Source: Haloferax sp. Atlit-12N
GTDB lineage: Archaea > Halobacteriota > Halobacteria > Halobacteriales > Haloferacaceae
Reading direction: 5' to 3'
Length of the DNA stretch: 64,000 bases
NCBI RefSeq assembly: GCF_003383095.1
Contig: NZ_PSYW01000004.1
Location: 245,807-309,806 of the forward strand
The stretch's first letter is position 1. Every line of letters starts with the position of its first letter. This document shows positions 42,056 through 50,825 of the stretch, one piece after another. Made by a program: the position numbers and the translations under genes. The notes beneath the pieces are model-generated. The model searched no databases. It was not told where the DNA came from and saw nothing but the letters and a program-made list of their open reading frames with translations.

Positions 42056-43864
42056 ATGTGCGGAATCATCGCTCACGTCGGTGAGAAGCGGGCTATCAGC
42101 CCGCTCGTGACCGGACTCGAGAAACTGGAGTACCGCGGCTACGACTCCGCCGGTATCGCGGTGAAAAACGGCTCGGGACTCGACGTATGGAAGTGCTCGG
42201 GTCAGGTTTCCGACCTCAAGGACACCATCGACGGGGTCGAATCGAGCGCGACGCTCGGTATCGGACACACGCGGTGGAGCACCCACGGGCCGCCGACCGA
42301 CGAGAACGCGCACCCGCATACGAACCAGACGAATCAGGTCGCCGCGGTCCACAACGGTATCATCGAGAACTACGCGACGCTCAAAGAGTCCCTCGAAGCG
42401 GAGGGCTACGAGTTCACGAGCGACACCGACACCGAGGTCATTCCGAACCTCGTCAGCCACTACCTCGACCGCGGGAACGAACCGCTGGCGGCGTTCCAGC
42501 ACGCGGTCGATGCGCTCGAGGGAAGCTACGCCATCGCGGTCGTCGTCGACGGCAACGACTCCATCTACGCCGCCCGGCAGGGGTCGCCGCTCGTCCTCGG
42601 CGTCGACGAGAGTAGTTACTACCTCGCGAGCGATGTGCCCGCCTTCCTCGACCACACGCGAAACGTCGTCTACCTCGAAGACGGCGACACCGTCGAGGTC
42701 CGCGCCGACGGCGTCGACATCACCGACGAGAACGACGAGACGGTGCGGCGCGAAGTCGAGACGGTCGACTGGAACCCCGACGAGACCGGAAAGGGGCAGT
42801 TCGACCACTTCATGCTCAAGGAGATTCACACGCAACCGACCTCGCTCCAGAAGACGCTCGAGGGCCGGCTCGACCAGGAGGCTGGCGACATCAACCTCGA
42901 CATCGAGACCGACCTCTCGGACATCGACTCCGTCCAACTCGTCGGATGCGGTACCTCGTACCACGCCGCGCTGTTCGGTGCGAGCCTCCTGAACCGCTGT
43001 GACGTTCCGGCGCGCGCGATTCGCGCGAGCGAGTACGACCTGACGACGAGTTCGCTGACGGACAACACGCTGTTCATCGCGGTCACGCAGAGCGGCGAGA
43101 CGGCGGACACGCTCAGCGCACTTCGGCAGGTCAACGACAAGGGCGTCGAGACGCTCGCGGTGACGAACGTCGTGCAGTCGACCGCCGCCCGCGAGGCCGA
43201 CGAACCGGTCTACATCCGCGCCGGCCCCGAAATCGGCGTCGCGGCCACGAAGACGTTCTCGTCGCAGGCCGCGGTCCTCACGCTCCTCAGCCAGCACCTC
43301 TCGGACATCGTCGACTCCGGGGTCCCCGCGGACAACCTCGACCGACTCGTCTCCGACATGGCAGACCTCCCCGACGCCGTCGAACGGGTGCTCCAGACGA
43401 GCGACGCCAAGCGACTCGCTCGCGAGTACCTCGACATGGACGCGTACTTCTTCATCGGCCGCGGACTCGGCTGCTCGGTCGCCAAGGAGGGCGCGCTCAA
43501 GTTCAAGGAGATCACCTACGAGCACGCCGAGGGGTTCGCCTCCGGCGAACTCAAACACGGCCCGCTGGCGCTCGTCACCGACCGGACGCCGGTCTTCGCG
43601 GTCTGTACCGACGGCAGCGACAAGACGGTGACAAACGCCAAGGAGGCGAAAACCCGCGGCGCGCCTATCGTCGCCCTCGGTCCCTCGGACCACCAGATAA
43701 TGGACACCGCGGACGAACAGCTCTACGTCCCCGACAGACATCCCGTCTGTGAGAACCTCCTCGCGAACGTCCAACTACAGCTTCTGTCGTACTACTGTGC
43801 GACCGAGTTGGACCGCGAGATAGACAAGCCGCGAAACCTCGCGAAGAGTGTCACGGTCGAATAA
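42056..43864 (+). CDS. glmS: Glutamine-fructose-6-phosphate aminotransferase (isomerising)
   Basis: A 602-residue enzyme. Met1-Cys2-Gly-Ile-Ile gives the N-terminal nucleophile cysteine of the class II glutamine amidotransferase domain (HTRWSTHGPPTDENAHPHTN), followed by two SIS domains (GCGTSYHAALFGASLL; TQSGETADTLSALR; GAEIGVAATKTFSSQ-like AGPEIGVAATKTFSSQ) and the C-terminal signature. It makes glucosamine-6-phosphate for the UDP-GlcNAc pathway. The start must be 42056 because Cys2 has to follow Met1. The asparagine-synthase-like gene follows after 24 bp. Confidence 0.96.
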   Translation: MCGIIAHVGEKRAISPLVTGLEKLEYRGYDSAGIAVKNGSGLDVWKCSGQVSDLKDTIDGVESSATLGIGHTRWSTHGPPTDENAHPHTNQTNQVAAVHNGIIENYATLKESLEAEGYEFTSDTDTEVIPNLVSHYLDRGNEPLAAFQHAVDALEGSYAIAVVVDGNDSIYAARQGSPLVLGVDESSYYLASDVPAFLDHTRNVVYLEDGDTVEVRADGVDITDENDETVRREVETVDWNPDETGKGQFDHFMLKEIHTQPTSLQKTLEGRLDQEAGDINLDIETDLSDIDSVQLVGCGTSYHAALFGASLLNRCDVPARAIRASEYDLTTSSLTDNTLFIAVTQSGETADTLSALRQVNDKGVETLAVTNVVQSTAAREADEPVYIRAGPEIGVAATKTFSSQAAVLTLLSQHLSDIVDSGVPADNLDRLVSDMADLPDAVERVLQTSDAKRLAREYLDMDAYFFIGRGLGCSVAKEGALKFKEITYEHAEGFASGELKHGPLALVTDRTPVFAVCTDGSDKTVTNAKEAKTRGAPIVALGPSDHQIMDTADEQLYVPDRHPVCENLLANVQLQLLSYYCATELDREIDKPRNLAKSVTVE

Positions 43865-43888
43865 CCTCACGGAGACCAGCCACCCACA

Positions 43889-45598
43889 ATGAACAAAGAA
43901 CTGTTTGGCGTCCTCGACGACGACGGGGCGTTCGACGGCCTCGCATCTCGGTCGAGTTTCGACTGGGTCGCCGACGGCGAGCGCGCGACTGTCGCTATCC
44001 GCGACCCTGCGCTCGGGTTCCCGGGGCGCTCGTCGACGTATCGAGACGAGCGAGGGAGCTGTATCGTCTGGGGCGAGGCGTTCTCCCCCGATGACGTTTC
44101 GACCCCGACAGCGGAGTACACCCTCGAACGGTACGCCGCGGTCGGAGCCGACGCGTTCGGTGAACTCAACGGGTCGTTTCTCGTGTTCGTCGAACTCGAC
44201 GGCGACGCGATAGTCGCCTCGGACCCCGCCCGCACGTGGCAGTGTTTCTACACCGACACGCCCGACGGGCGGGTGTTCGGTACGAACCCACAGCGCGTCC
44301 TCTCGGCGGCAACCGGACTCGAAGTCGACACCCGCGGCCTCCTCGAGTACATCCACATGGGGGTCGTCGTCGACGAGCGGACAGTCTACAGCCGACTCAG
44401 CTGTATCCCGTTCGACGGCTACTTCACCGCCGACGAGTCGGGGACGCTCTCCCGGTTCGTCTACGCCCCCGCCGACCCCGACGAGTTCGACTACGTCGAC
44501 GAGCTCGCGGCGCGCCTCGAACGGGCGATAGCCCGCCGGGCGAACTACCCCGGCAAACAGGGCGTGCTCCTGAGCGGCGGCTACGACTCGCGAGCAATCG
44601 TCGCCCAGCACCCCGACATCGACGTCTGCTACACGCTCGGCGCGCCCGACCATCCGGAGGTCGAAGCCGCCCGGAACATCGCGAACCAGTACGGTGCCGA
44701 CCACGAGACGCTCGTCCCCGACGACGACTACATCAACGTCGACGAGGACGTCATCGAGTACTCGCTCGGCACGCGCGAGTCGGTCCACGTCCACCACGCG
44801 GGCTGTGACGAGAAGATGGACGCCGACACCGTCTTTCACGGACTGCTCTTCGATACGTTCCTCCGCGGACACTTCCTCCCACAGAACGTCGTCGAAGTGT
44901 TCGGTAATCGGTTCCCGTTGCAGGGTCTGGACCCCGACCCGGACCCCGCCGAGGTGCTGTCGTCGAAGTTCGGCTATCACCCGGCGTGCGACCACGTCTT
45001 CCCCGAGTGTTACGACGAGTTCGACACGAGCATGGAGTTCATCGACGACGTCGTCGACGAGCAACTCGACAAGTGGTCGGACCGCTACGACAACGTCTAC
45101 GACAGTATCGAACTCATCGGAATCCAAAACCAGCCGTCGGTTCCGTTCCACTTCGAGCTATCGGACAACTACATCGAGTCGTTCGTCGCCGCCGACGCCG
45201 AACTCATCGACTGGCACCTGAAGACCCCGCCCGAAGAGCGCAACACGAACACGATGATGGCGGCGATGCGGAAACTCAACCCGGACATCTTCCGCCACCG
45301 GCCGCCGGACAGACCGCACAACTCGTTCAGGAAGAACCAAATCGAGAAGTTCGTCCGCCGGAAAGTCCCGGGTATCGAGCCGTTCAGTTCGCCGTGGCCC
45401 GACATGGAGGCGCAGTACGACCGGAACGAACTCGACCGCAAGCTGTTCCCCGGCTACCCGAGCATCCACGAGCTTCCGGTTCGAGTCAAACTCCGAATCA
45501 ACGACATCACCACGTGGATGAACGCCGCGGACGACGACAGCGTCCTCACCCCCAACGACGTGCTGTGTCCGCCAGTGCGGATGCTCACCGACTCCTGA
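43889..45598 (+). CDS. Asparagine-synthase-like amidotransferase lacking the glutaminase cysteine
   Basis: A 569-residue protein. The N-terminal part keeps the class II amidotransferase outline (GELNGSFLVFVELDGDAIVA; TNPQRVLSAATG) but begins MNKELFGV, without Cys2. The C-terminal part has the PP-loop SGGYDS (residues 229-234) and typical helices of asparagine synthase. Such proteins amidate carboxylates; without the glutaminase site it would use free ammonia or another donor. Placed behind glmS in a uronic-acid island, amidation of a hexuronic acid is a likely role by inference, as proposed for related O-antigen enzymes. Confidence 0.83.
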   Translation: MNKELFGVLDDDGAFDGLASRSSFDWVADGERATVAIRDPALGFPGRSSTYRDERGSCIVWGEAFSPDDVSTPTAEYTLERYAAVGADAFGELNGSFLVFVELDGDAIVASDPARTWQCFYTDTPDGRVFGTNPQRVLSAATGLEVDTRGLLEYIHMGVVVDERTVYSRLSCIPFDGYFTADESGTLSRFVYAPADPDEFDYVDELAARLERAIARRANYPGKQGVLLSGGYDSRAIVAQHPDIDVCYTLGAPDHPEVEAARNIANQYGADHETLVPDDDYINVDEDVIEYSLGTRESVHVHHAGCDEKMDADTVFHGLLFDTFLRGHFLPQNVVEVFGNRFPLQGLDPDPDPAEVLSSKFGYHPACDHVFPECYDEFDTSMEFIDDVVDEQLDKWSDRYDNVYDSIELIGIQNQPSVPFHFELSDNYIESFVAADAELIDWHLKTPPEERNTNTMMAAMRKLNPDIFRHRPPDRPHNSFRKNQIEKFVRRKVPGIEPFSSPWPDMEAQYDRNELDRKLFPGYPSIHELPVRVKLRINDITTWMNAADDDSVLTPNDVLCPPVRMLTDS

Positions 45599-45806
45599 AC
45601 ACCCCGTTCCTTCTCCCCGACTGACCGACGACTCGTGCTCGCGATGTCGTCCCGCTCGTTCTCCGCCACCACACACTGCTGTCGGTACTGACACACCTCG
45701 ACATCGGCGACGACTGACAAGAACATGCGACGGTACGGGAGATTCGGACTGTCCCGAGGTGTCGCAACCGGTGTGAGAAGAAGGCCGTCTCGTCGCTTCC
45801 GCCGCG

Positions 45807-46988
45807 TTATCGGTCGGTCGCCACGGTCTCGCCGGGCATGGTACGAGCGCCTTCGGAGAGTTTCACCCCGGCGTTGAGCGCCGTGTTGATGCCGGTCTTC
45901 GCGTCGTCACCGACGACCGCGCCGAACTTCCGGCGACCGGTCGAGACCCGTTCGCCTTTGACCGTCACGGAGACGGTCTCGCCGTCGTGGCGGAGGTTGG
46001 CGACGTTCGTCCCCGCACCGAGGTTGACGCGGCGGCCGACGACGCTGTCGCCGACGTACGAGAGGTGGCCGACGCTCGTCTCCGCGAGGAGGACGCTGTT
46101 TTTAATTTCGACGGCATGGCCGACCTGAACGTCGGGTCCGACGAACGTGCAACCGCGCACGTACGCGTTCGGCCCGACCGTCGCGCCCGCCGAGATGTAG
46201 GCGGGTCCCTCGACGACGGAGCCGTCTTTGACGGTCGCTCCCTCCTCGACGACCACGTCACCTTGGACCGTGGCGTCGTCGCTCACGTCGCCGTCGATAC
46301 GGCGGTCGAACGTCTTGAGCTTCCACTCGTTGGCTTCGAGGAGTTCCCACGGGCGACCAACGTCCATCCAGCGGTCGAGCGTCACCGGCGAGACGTTAAA
46401 CTGGTCGATGACGCGGTCGAGAACGTCGGTGAGTTCGCGCTCACCGCGCTCGCTCAGCGGCACGTCGAGCATGTCGCGGGCCTCGGCGGGGAACACGTAC
46501 GCGCCGGCGTTGACGAGGTCGTTCTGCGGCGCGTCGGGCTTCTCGACGATTTCCGCCACCGCGCCGTCGCTGACGTTCAACACGCCGTAGTTGGAGGGGT
46601 TCGGGACGCGGACCGACGCGATGCTCGGTGCCGCGTCGAACAGGGAATCGATTCCGGCGGGGTCGTAGAGGTTGTCGCCGTAGAGGACGGCGAACGCGCC
46701 GTCGATGTGCTCTTTGGCGGCGCGAACCGCGTCTGCGGTCCCCTGCTGTTCGTCCTGTTCGACGTACGAGACCGGGACGCCGCGGTAGGACGAGCCGAAG
46801 TGTTCGCGCACCGTCTCTTGGCCGTACCCGACGACCACGACGAGTTCGTCGGCACCGGCGTCGACCGCCGCCGCGGCGGTGTGGCCGACGATTGGCCGTC
46901 CGGCCACGCTCAACATCGGTTTCGGGACCTCGTTCGACAGCGGTCGCATTCGCGTGCCGCGTCCGGCCGCCAGTAGAATCGCTTGCAT
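45807..46988 (-). CDS. glmU: Bifunctional sugar-1-phosphate nucleotidyltransferase/acetyltransferase (GlmU-type)
   Basis: A 393-residue protein: pyrophosphorylase domain with ILLAAGRGTRMRPLSNEVPK, YGDNLYDPAGI and VEKPDAPQNDLVNAGAYVFP, then a left-handed beta-helix (about 240-385) of hexapeptide repeats (SVVEGPAYISAGATVGPNAY; GAGTNVANLRHDGETVSV). Archaeal homologues acetylate GlcN-1-P and add UMP to give UDP-GlcNAc. Some homologues act on glucose-1-P with dTTP/UTP, so the specificity is inferred from the nearby glmS and glmM. Leaderless: ATG is 26 nt from the promoter element. Confidence 0.9.
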   Translation of the reverse strand: MQAILLAAGRGTRMRPLSNEVPKPMLSVAGRPIVGHTAAAAVDAGADELVVVVGYGQETVREHFGSSYRGVPVSYVEQDEQQGTADAVRAAKEHIDGAFAVLYGDNLYDPAGIDSLFDAAPSIASVRVPNPSNYGVLNVSDGAVAEIVEKPDAPQNDLVNAGAYVFPAEARDMLDVPLSERGERELTDVLDRVIDQFNVSPVTLDRWMDVGRPWELLEANEWKLKTFDRRIDGDVSDDATVQGDVVVEEGATVKDGSVVEGPAYISAGATVGPNAYVRGCTFVGPDVQVGHAVEIKNSVLLAETSVGHLSYVGDSVVGRRVNLGAGTNVANLRHDGETVSVTVKGERVSTGRRKFGAVVGDDAKTGINTALNAGVKLSEGARTMPGETVATDR

Positions 46989-47014
46989 ACTCCGCCGTAG
47001 TCGAACGACGGGCG

Positions 47015-47032
47015 TTATTATACGCGAGATAA
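47015..47032 (-). promoter_or_regulatory. Island promoter element, copy 18 (TTA-tctcgcgta-TAATAA)
   Basis: Exact match on the minus strand, 26 nt before the glmU start. Confidence 0.75.
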
Positions 47033-47094
47033 GCGGTCGTTGTCGGCGATTTTCGGCGAGTTGGTCGCGTTAGGCGCGACGTAGTCGCAGCGGT

Positions 47095-48486
47095 TCACCC
47101 GTGGTAGACGCCGTGTTGCCAGAGCAGGTCACGGGCGACGGCAACTCCCCACGTCACGGCGTCTTCGAGGGTCGTCCCCTTGCGGGTCGTCTCGACGATG
47201 TAGCCGGGGAGGTGCAGGTCGCCGTACACCTTGTGGATGAACAGCGAGCGAGAGCCGTCGAGGGAGTTCCCGCAGTCGAAGTCGTAGTACGACGGGTACT
47301 CCGAGAGGTCGACGTACTGCTCGTTGACGTAGTCGCAGGCGTTCACCGCGTTCGTCGGGGTCGCGCGGGTCGGGAAGACCGCCTGCCCGACTTTCCCGTC
47401 GTGCTTGTAGATGCCGCTGGAGCTGTGGAGGTCGACGACGACATCGGGGTCGTGCGAGACGAGTTCGTCCCAGAGCGCCCGCGCGAGTCGGGACGTGGGC
47501 TGCGCCCCCGTGGGGAACTGCCGGTTCAGGTCGCCGTCCTCGGTGTATCTGGCCCCGATGCTGATTGCGGGCGCGTTCGCGTAGGGGACGACGACAATCT
47601 TTCCGCCGGTCGGGCGGAGATGCCTGAGTTGGTCCGCCGCGTGGTAGCCCTGCGGTTCCTCGCCGTGGATACCGCCGACGACGAACGCCGTCGGACCGGG
47701 GTTCCCGGAGTCGATGACGTAGACGGGCGTTTCGTACTTCGTTCCCGGAAGGAGCGAGTGGGTGCGGACCGTCCCCGCGTTGACGCGGTCGAGACGAGTC
47801 TGTATCCAGCCGAGGACGTCACCGTAGTTTGCGTCCTTGTGGTCTCGAAGCAGGCGAACTTGCGGCACGCCAGAGATGCCGTAGCGTACGGCTTCGTCGG
47901 TCCCCGAGCGGACGAGGCTGTCGTAGCGGTCCGCGTAGGCGCGGTTGGCGATTTTCGTGATGTTGCGGACGCCCGCGAGGTCCATGTAGGACTCCAAGCG
48001 CGAGTGCGTGTACGTCTTGGTCGTGAAGTTCCAGAACATGAACTCGAAGAACCGCCAGAAGTTCTCCGGTTCGACGTCCCAGACGCCGTGAGCGGCGCGG
48101 GCGGCGCGGGCTTCACCCTCGTCGTCGCCGACGAGGTAGGTGTCGATGGCGTCCGGTCTGTACGAGAGGAACCGGAGTTCGAGGTTGAGGTCGCCTGCGA
48201 GGACGTACTCGCGGACGATGCGTTCGAGGTTGTGCTGGACGAAGTACTGCGAGGAGTCCGACAGGAAGTTCACGTAAACGACGAGTGTCGGGTTCGAATC
48301 GTCGGTGCCCATCGTCGGGTAAAGTCGGTCACTAAGATACGGCGCGGTCCCGACCACGCCCGGCGAGAACCCCGCAGCGGCGGGTCGAGTTCCGACAGCT
48401 CCGAGCAGCGCGAGTCCGCCGGCGGCGGTGAGAAAGGTGCGACGAGTAAATTTCGAGTTCATTGTATCCAATTTACTGAACGTCAT
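47095..48486 (-). CDS. Tat-exported fusion of a cysteine-free DsbA-like domain and an M14/aspartoacylase-type zinc hydrolase
   Basis: A 463-residue protein. Residues about 12-40 are a Tat signal (FTRRTFLTAAGGLALLGAVG). Residues about 55-240 keep the DsbA-like fold (LVVYVNFLSDSSQYFVQHNL; NFWRFFEFMFWNF; GISGVPQVRLL) but the CxxC position reads SDSS, so no redox site. Residues about 250-463 are a succinylglutamate-desuccinylase/aspartoacylase-like peptidase M14 relative with zinc ligands in GGIHGEEPQG (His274, Glu277) and VDLHSS (His354), plus GDLNRQFP. An outside amidohydrolase or carboxypeptidase acting on a peptide or N-acyl sugar is inferred. ATG 48486 is used; ATG 48462, which begins the Tat signal, is an alternative. 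Its sister domain is at 40694. Confidence 0.83.
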   Translation of the reverse strand: MTFSKLDTMNSKFTRRTFLTAAGGLALLGAVGTRPAAAGFSPGVVGTAPYLSDRLYPTMGTDDSNPTLVVYVNFLSDSSQYFVQHNLERIVREYVLAGDLNLELRFLSYRPDAIDTYLVGDDEGEARAARAAHGVWDVEPENFWRFFEFMFWNFTTKTYTHSRLESYMDLAGVRNITKIANRAYADRYDSLVRSGTDEAVRYGISGVPQVRLLRDHKDANYGDVLGWIQTRLDRVNAGTVRTHSLLPGTKYETPVYVIDSGNPGPTAFVVGGIHGEEPQGYHAADQLRHLRPTGGKIVVVPYANAPAISIGARYTEDGDLNRQFPTGAQPTSRLARALWDELVSHDPDVVVDLHSSSGIYKHDGKVGQAVFPTRATPTNAVNACDYVNEQYVDLSEYPSYYDFDCGNSLDGSRSLFIHKVYGDLHLPGYIVETTRKGTTLEDAVTWGVAVARDLLWQHGVYHG

Positions 48487-48504
48487 AAAACGGAGAAACT
48501 TCGA

Positions 48505-48522
48505 GCCTTCACATGTCCAGTC
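48505..48522 (-). promoter_or_regulatory. ACATGT dyad operator candidate, copy 2
   Basis: Block of form GnCTnnACATGTnnAGnC directly below a TATAAAAA box, 18 nt before the start of the M14 fusion gene. The remaining gap (48523-48805) holds a GTGCGT/ACGCAC hairpin at 48534-48552 and no gene. Confidence 0.5.
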
Positions 48523-48805
48523 TTTTTATATCTGTGCGTACAGTTAACGCACTAAATCTCGGCGATTTGTAGGTGTGTCACACTCTCTGACGGTCAAATT
48601 TAGATATTCCTCGATTCCACGCGGGGACGAGAACGAAATTCACCGAATCTACGCGTCCGCAGCGCTGTTCGATTGGCCAACAGTCCGGCGTCTCACCGCT
48701 GCAAGGCGTACGTCTGCGGGGTTCCTTTCCGGCCGTGTCACTCGGTGGTGAACCTCGCGGGACGCTCGAATCTCCACCCCTCTTTAAACGGGAATTACCC
48801 CCGAT

Positions 48806-50131
48806 TCAGGCGCGAACGGTGTCGGTTCGAGACTCGACGAGCGCCAGCGCCTCGTCGAACAGTCGGTCGGTCGCCGCTTCGGTCCGACCCTCGGCGGTGA
48901 CCCGAACGAGCGGTTGCGTTCCGCTCGCCCGGACGAGGAACCACCCGTCGTCGGTCTCGACGCGGAGTCCGTCGCGGTCGTCGATGTCGTCGTACTCCTC
49001 GCGCACCGCCGCTTCGACGCGTTCGAGGACGCCCGCTTTGTCGGTCGTCTCGACGCTCTCGCGTCGAAGCGGGTAGGCGTCGATGTCGTCCACGAGGTCG
49101 GCTAGCGGGCCGCGCCGAGAGACTAACTCGACGAGTTTGCACGCCGCGAGCGGGCCGTCGGGACAGGGCGTCTCGTCGGCCCAAATCCACGCGCCGGAGG
49201 GCTCGCCGCCGAAGACGACGCCCGATTCGGCGCACCTCTCGGCGACGAACACGTCGCCCACGCGCGTCCGGACCACGTCCGCGCCGACGGTCGCGACCGC
49301 GTCGTCGACGGCGAGGCTCGTGTTCACCGGAACCGCGATTCGGTCGCCTTCTGACGCGGCCTCGCGCCCGAACAGGGCGAGGAGCGCGTCGCCGTCGACG
49401 AAGTTTCCGTCGCCGTCCACGGCCATCATCCGGTCTGCGTCCCCGTCGTGGGCGATTCCGAGGTCCGCGTCGATTGCGGCGACGTGGGATTTGAGCCCGC
49501 GAAGCGTCTCGTCGGTGGGTTCGCTCGGGCGGGCGGGGAATCGACCGTCTCGCTGGCCGTTGAGCGTCGACACCGTACAGCCGAGGTCCGAGAGCACGTC
49601 CGCCGTGAGGCGGCCCGTTCCGTTCCCGATGTCGACGACGACCGAGAGGTCGTCTTCGAGGTCGACGCTCGATTTGAGCGCGTCGCGGTGGCGGTTTTCG
49701 ATACTCCGGTGTCGGTCGGTTCCGACGCCGTCCCACGCGGCGAGTTCGTAGTCCTCGTCTTCGATACGCCGCTCGATGGCGGCGCGCTGGGCCGAATCGA
49801 ACGCCCGGCCGGACGCGGTCCAGAGCTTCACGCCGTTGTCGGTCGGCGGGTTGTGCGAGGCGGTGACGACGGCACCGGCGTCGGCGTCGAACCACTCGAC
49901 TGCGCGGGCGACTGTGGGCGTCGGCTGCGTCCCGAGTCGGATGACGTCGATTCCGCACTCCTGAAGCCCGGCGACGAGTGCGTGTTCGAGCATCGTTCCG
50001 CTTTCGCGCGCGTCGCGGCCGACGACGACGCGCCCGGAGACCTCGCTACCGAGCGCCCTTCCGATACAGAGCGCCACTTCCGCCGTCACGTCTTCGCCGA
50101 CGGCACCGCGAACGCCGCTCGTTCCAAACAT
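48806..50131 (-). CDS. glmM: Phosphoglucosamine mutase
   Basis: A 441-residue alpha-D-phosphohexomutase. It opens MFGTSGVRGAVGEDVTAEVA, has the phosphoserine loop VVTASHNPPTDNG (Ser92), the metal-binding DGDADR (about 234-239) and the C-terminal phosphate-binding RASGTQPLVRV. It converts GlcN-6-P to GlcN-1-P, between GlmS and GlmU; phosphomannomutase/phosphoglucomutase activity cannot be excluded by sequence. ATG 50131 is 26 nt from the promoter element and begins the conserved MFGTSGVRG; the upstream GTG at 50140 is rejected. Confidence 0.9.
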   Translation of the reverse strand: MFGTSGVRGAVGEDVTAEVALCIGRALGSEVSGRVVVGRDARESGTMLEHALVAGLQECGIDVIRLGTQPTPTVARAVEWFDADAGAVVTASHNPPTDNGVKLWTASGRAFDSAQRAAIERRIEDEDYELAAWDGVGTDRHRSIENRHRDALKSSVDLEDDLSVVVDIGNGTGRLTADVLSDLGCTVSTLNGQRDGRFPARPSEPTDETLRGLKSHVAAIDADLGIAHDGDADRMMAVDGDGNFVDGDALLALFGREAASEGDRIAVPVNTSLAVDDAVATVGADVVRTRVGDVFVAERCAESGVVFGGEPSGAWIWADETPCPDGPLAACKLVELVSRRGPLADLVDDIDAYPLRRESVETTDKAGVLERVEAAVREEYDDIDDRDGLRVETDDGWFLVRASGTQPLVRVTAEGRTEAATDRLFDEALALVESRTDTVRA

Positions 50132-50157
50132 ACTCCGCACGTGGTCGGCGGGGTTCC

Positions 50158-50175
50158 TTACTATGGGATGAGTAA
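50158..50175 (-). promoter_or_regulatory. Island promoter element, copy 19 (TTA-ctcatccca-TAGTAA)
   Basis: Minus-strand copy 26 nt before glmM, with one substitution in the terminal box. Confidence 0.7.
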
Positions 50176-50465
50176 GGAACCGCTGGGCTGGGGCGTTCGC
50201 TCTCGGGTGGGCGCAGTTAGCGGGCCGGTCATCGCCCGGCGTCCGCTGGTCGGCAGTCGCGGAACGATGGCGCGCTCGTCCGGGTTTACGTGGTTCCGTG
50301 CGTTCGAGCGGTCGGAGCGACCCCGATTTATGATATGTCTATTCACTCAGTCGTCGTCGGTTATGAGAGTAAACTCCGAGAAACGACCGTTTCACCCGTT
50401 CTAGGGGTTCTTTAGAACCACAACTATCTCCGAAGTTCATGTAGGGTGCGCCCGTGGCATTCCCT

Positions 50466-50753
50466 ATGTGCGTACACGAATTAACCGCGATTCAACGCGA
50501 TTTGCTGTTCGTTGTGCGAGGAATGAGCGACTCCTCGGGACAGACGATCAAGACCGAACTCGAAAAGACGCAGGGGCGCGACCTGCTCACGGGCCGCGTG
50601 TACACGAACCTGAACGAACTCGTCGACAAGGACCTCGTCAACAAAGGGAGCAAGAACGGACGGACCAACGAGTACTCGCTAACCGACGAGGGCCGCGAAG
50701 CGGTCGAGACGCGTCGTCGCTGGGAGAAACGGTATCTCAAGCAGACCGCGTGA
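50466..50753 (+). CDS. PadR/PhiH1-repressor-like winged-helix regulator
   Basis: A 95-residue protein with the haloarchaeal pattern MCVHELTAIQRDLLFVVRGM, LLTGRVYTNLNELVDKDLVN and a wing ending YSLTDEGREAVE. This family is common and usually represses or activates neighbouring or stress genes. ATG 50466 is chosen; GTG 50454 adds four residues. It is followed after 117 bp by the rhodanese lipoprotein, which has its own promoter element. No binding site can be assigned. Confidence 0.85.
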   Translation: MCVHELTAIQRDLLFVVRGMSDSSGQTIKTELEKTQGRDLLTGRVYTNLNELVDKDLVNKGSKNGRTNEYSLTDEGREAVETRRRWEKRYLKQTA

Positions 50754-50825
50754 CCGGCGGTTTAGCGGCTCGATACGTTCGTCGCTCGTAGTCCGTCTTT
50801 CCACGCGAGTACGGGCGTACAGCGC

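Noticed and set aside
41699..43774. Long open frame (691 codons) antisense to glmS
   Set aside because: High-GC shadow frame: Arg/Val/Asp-rich, no motif, while the other strand encodes an unmistakable GlmS.
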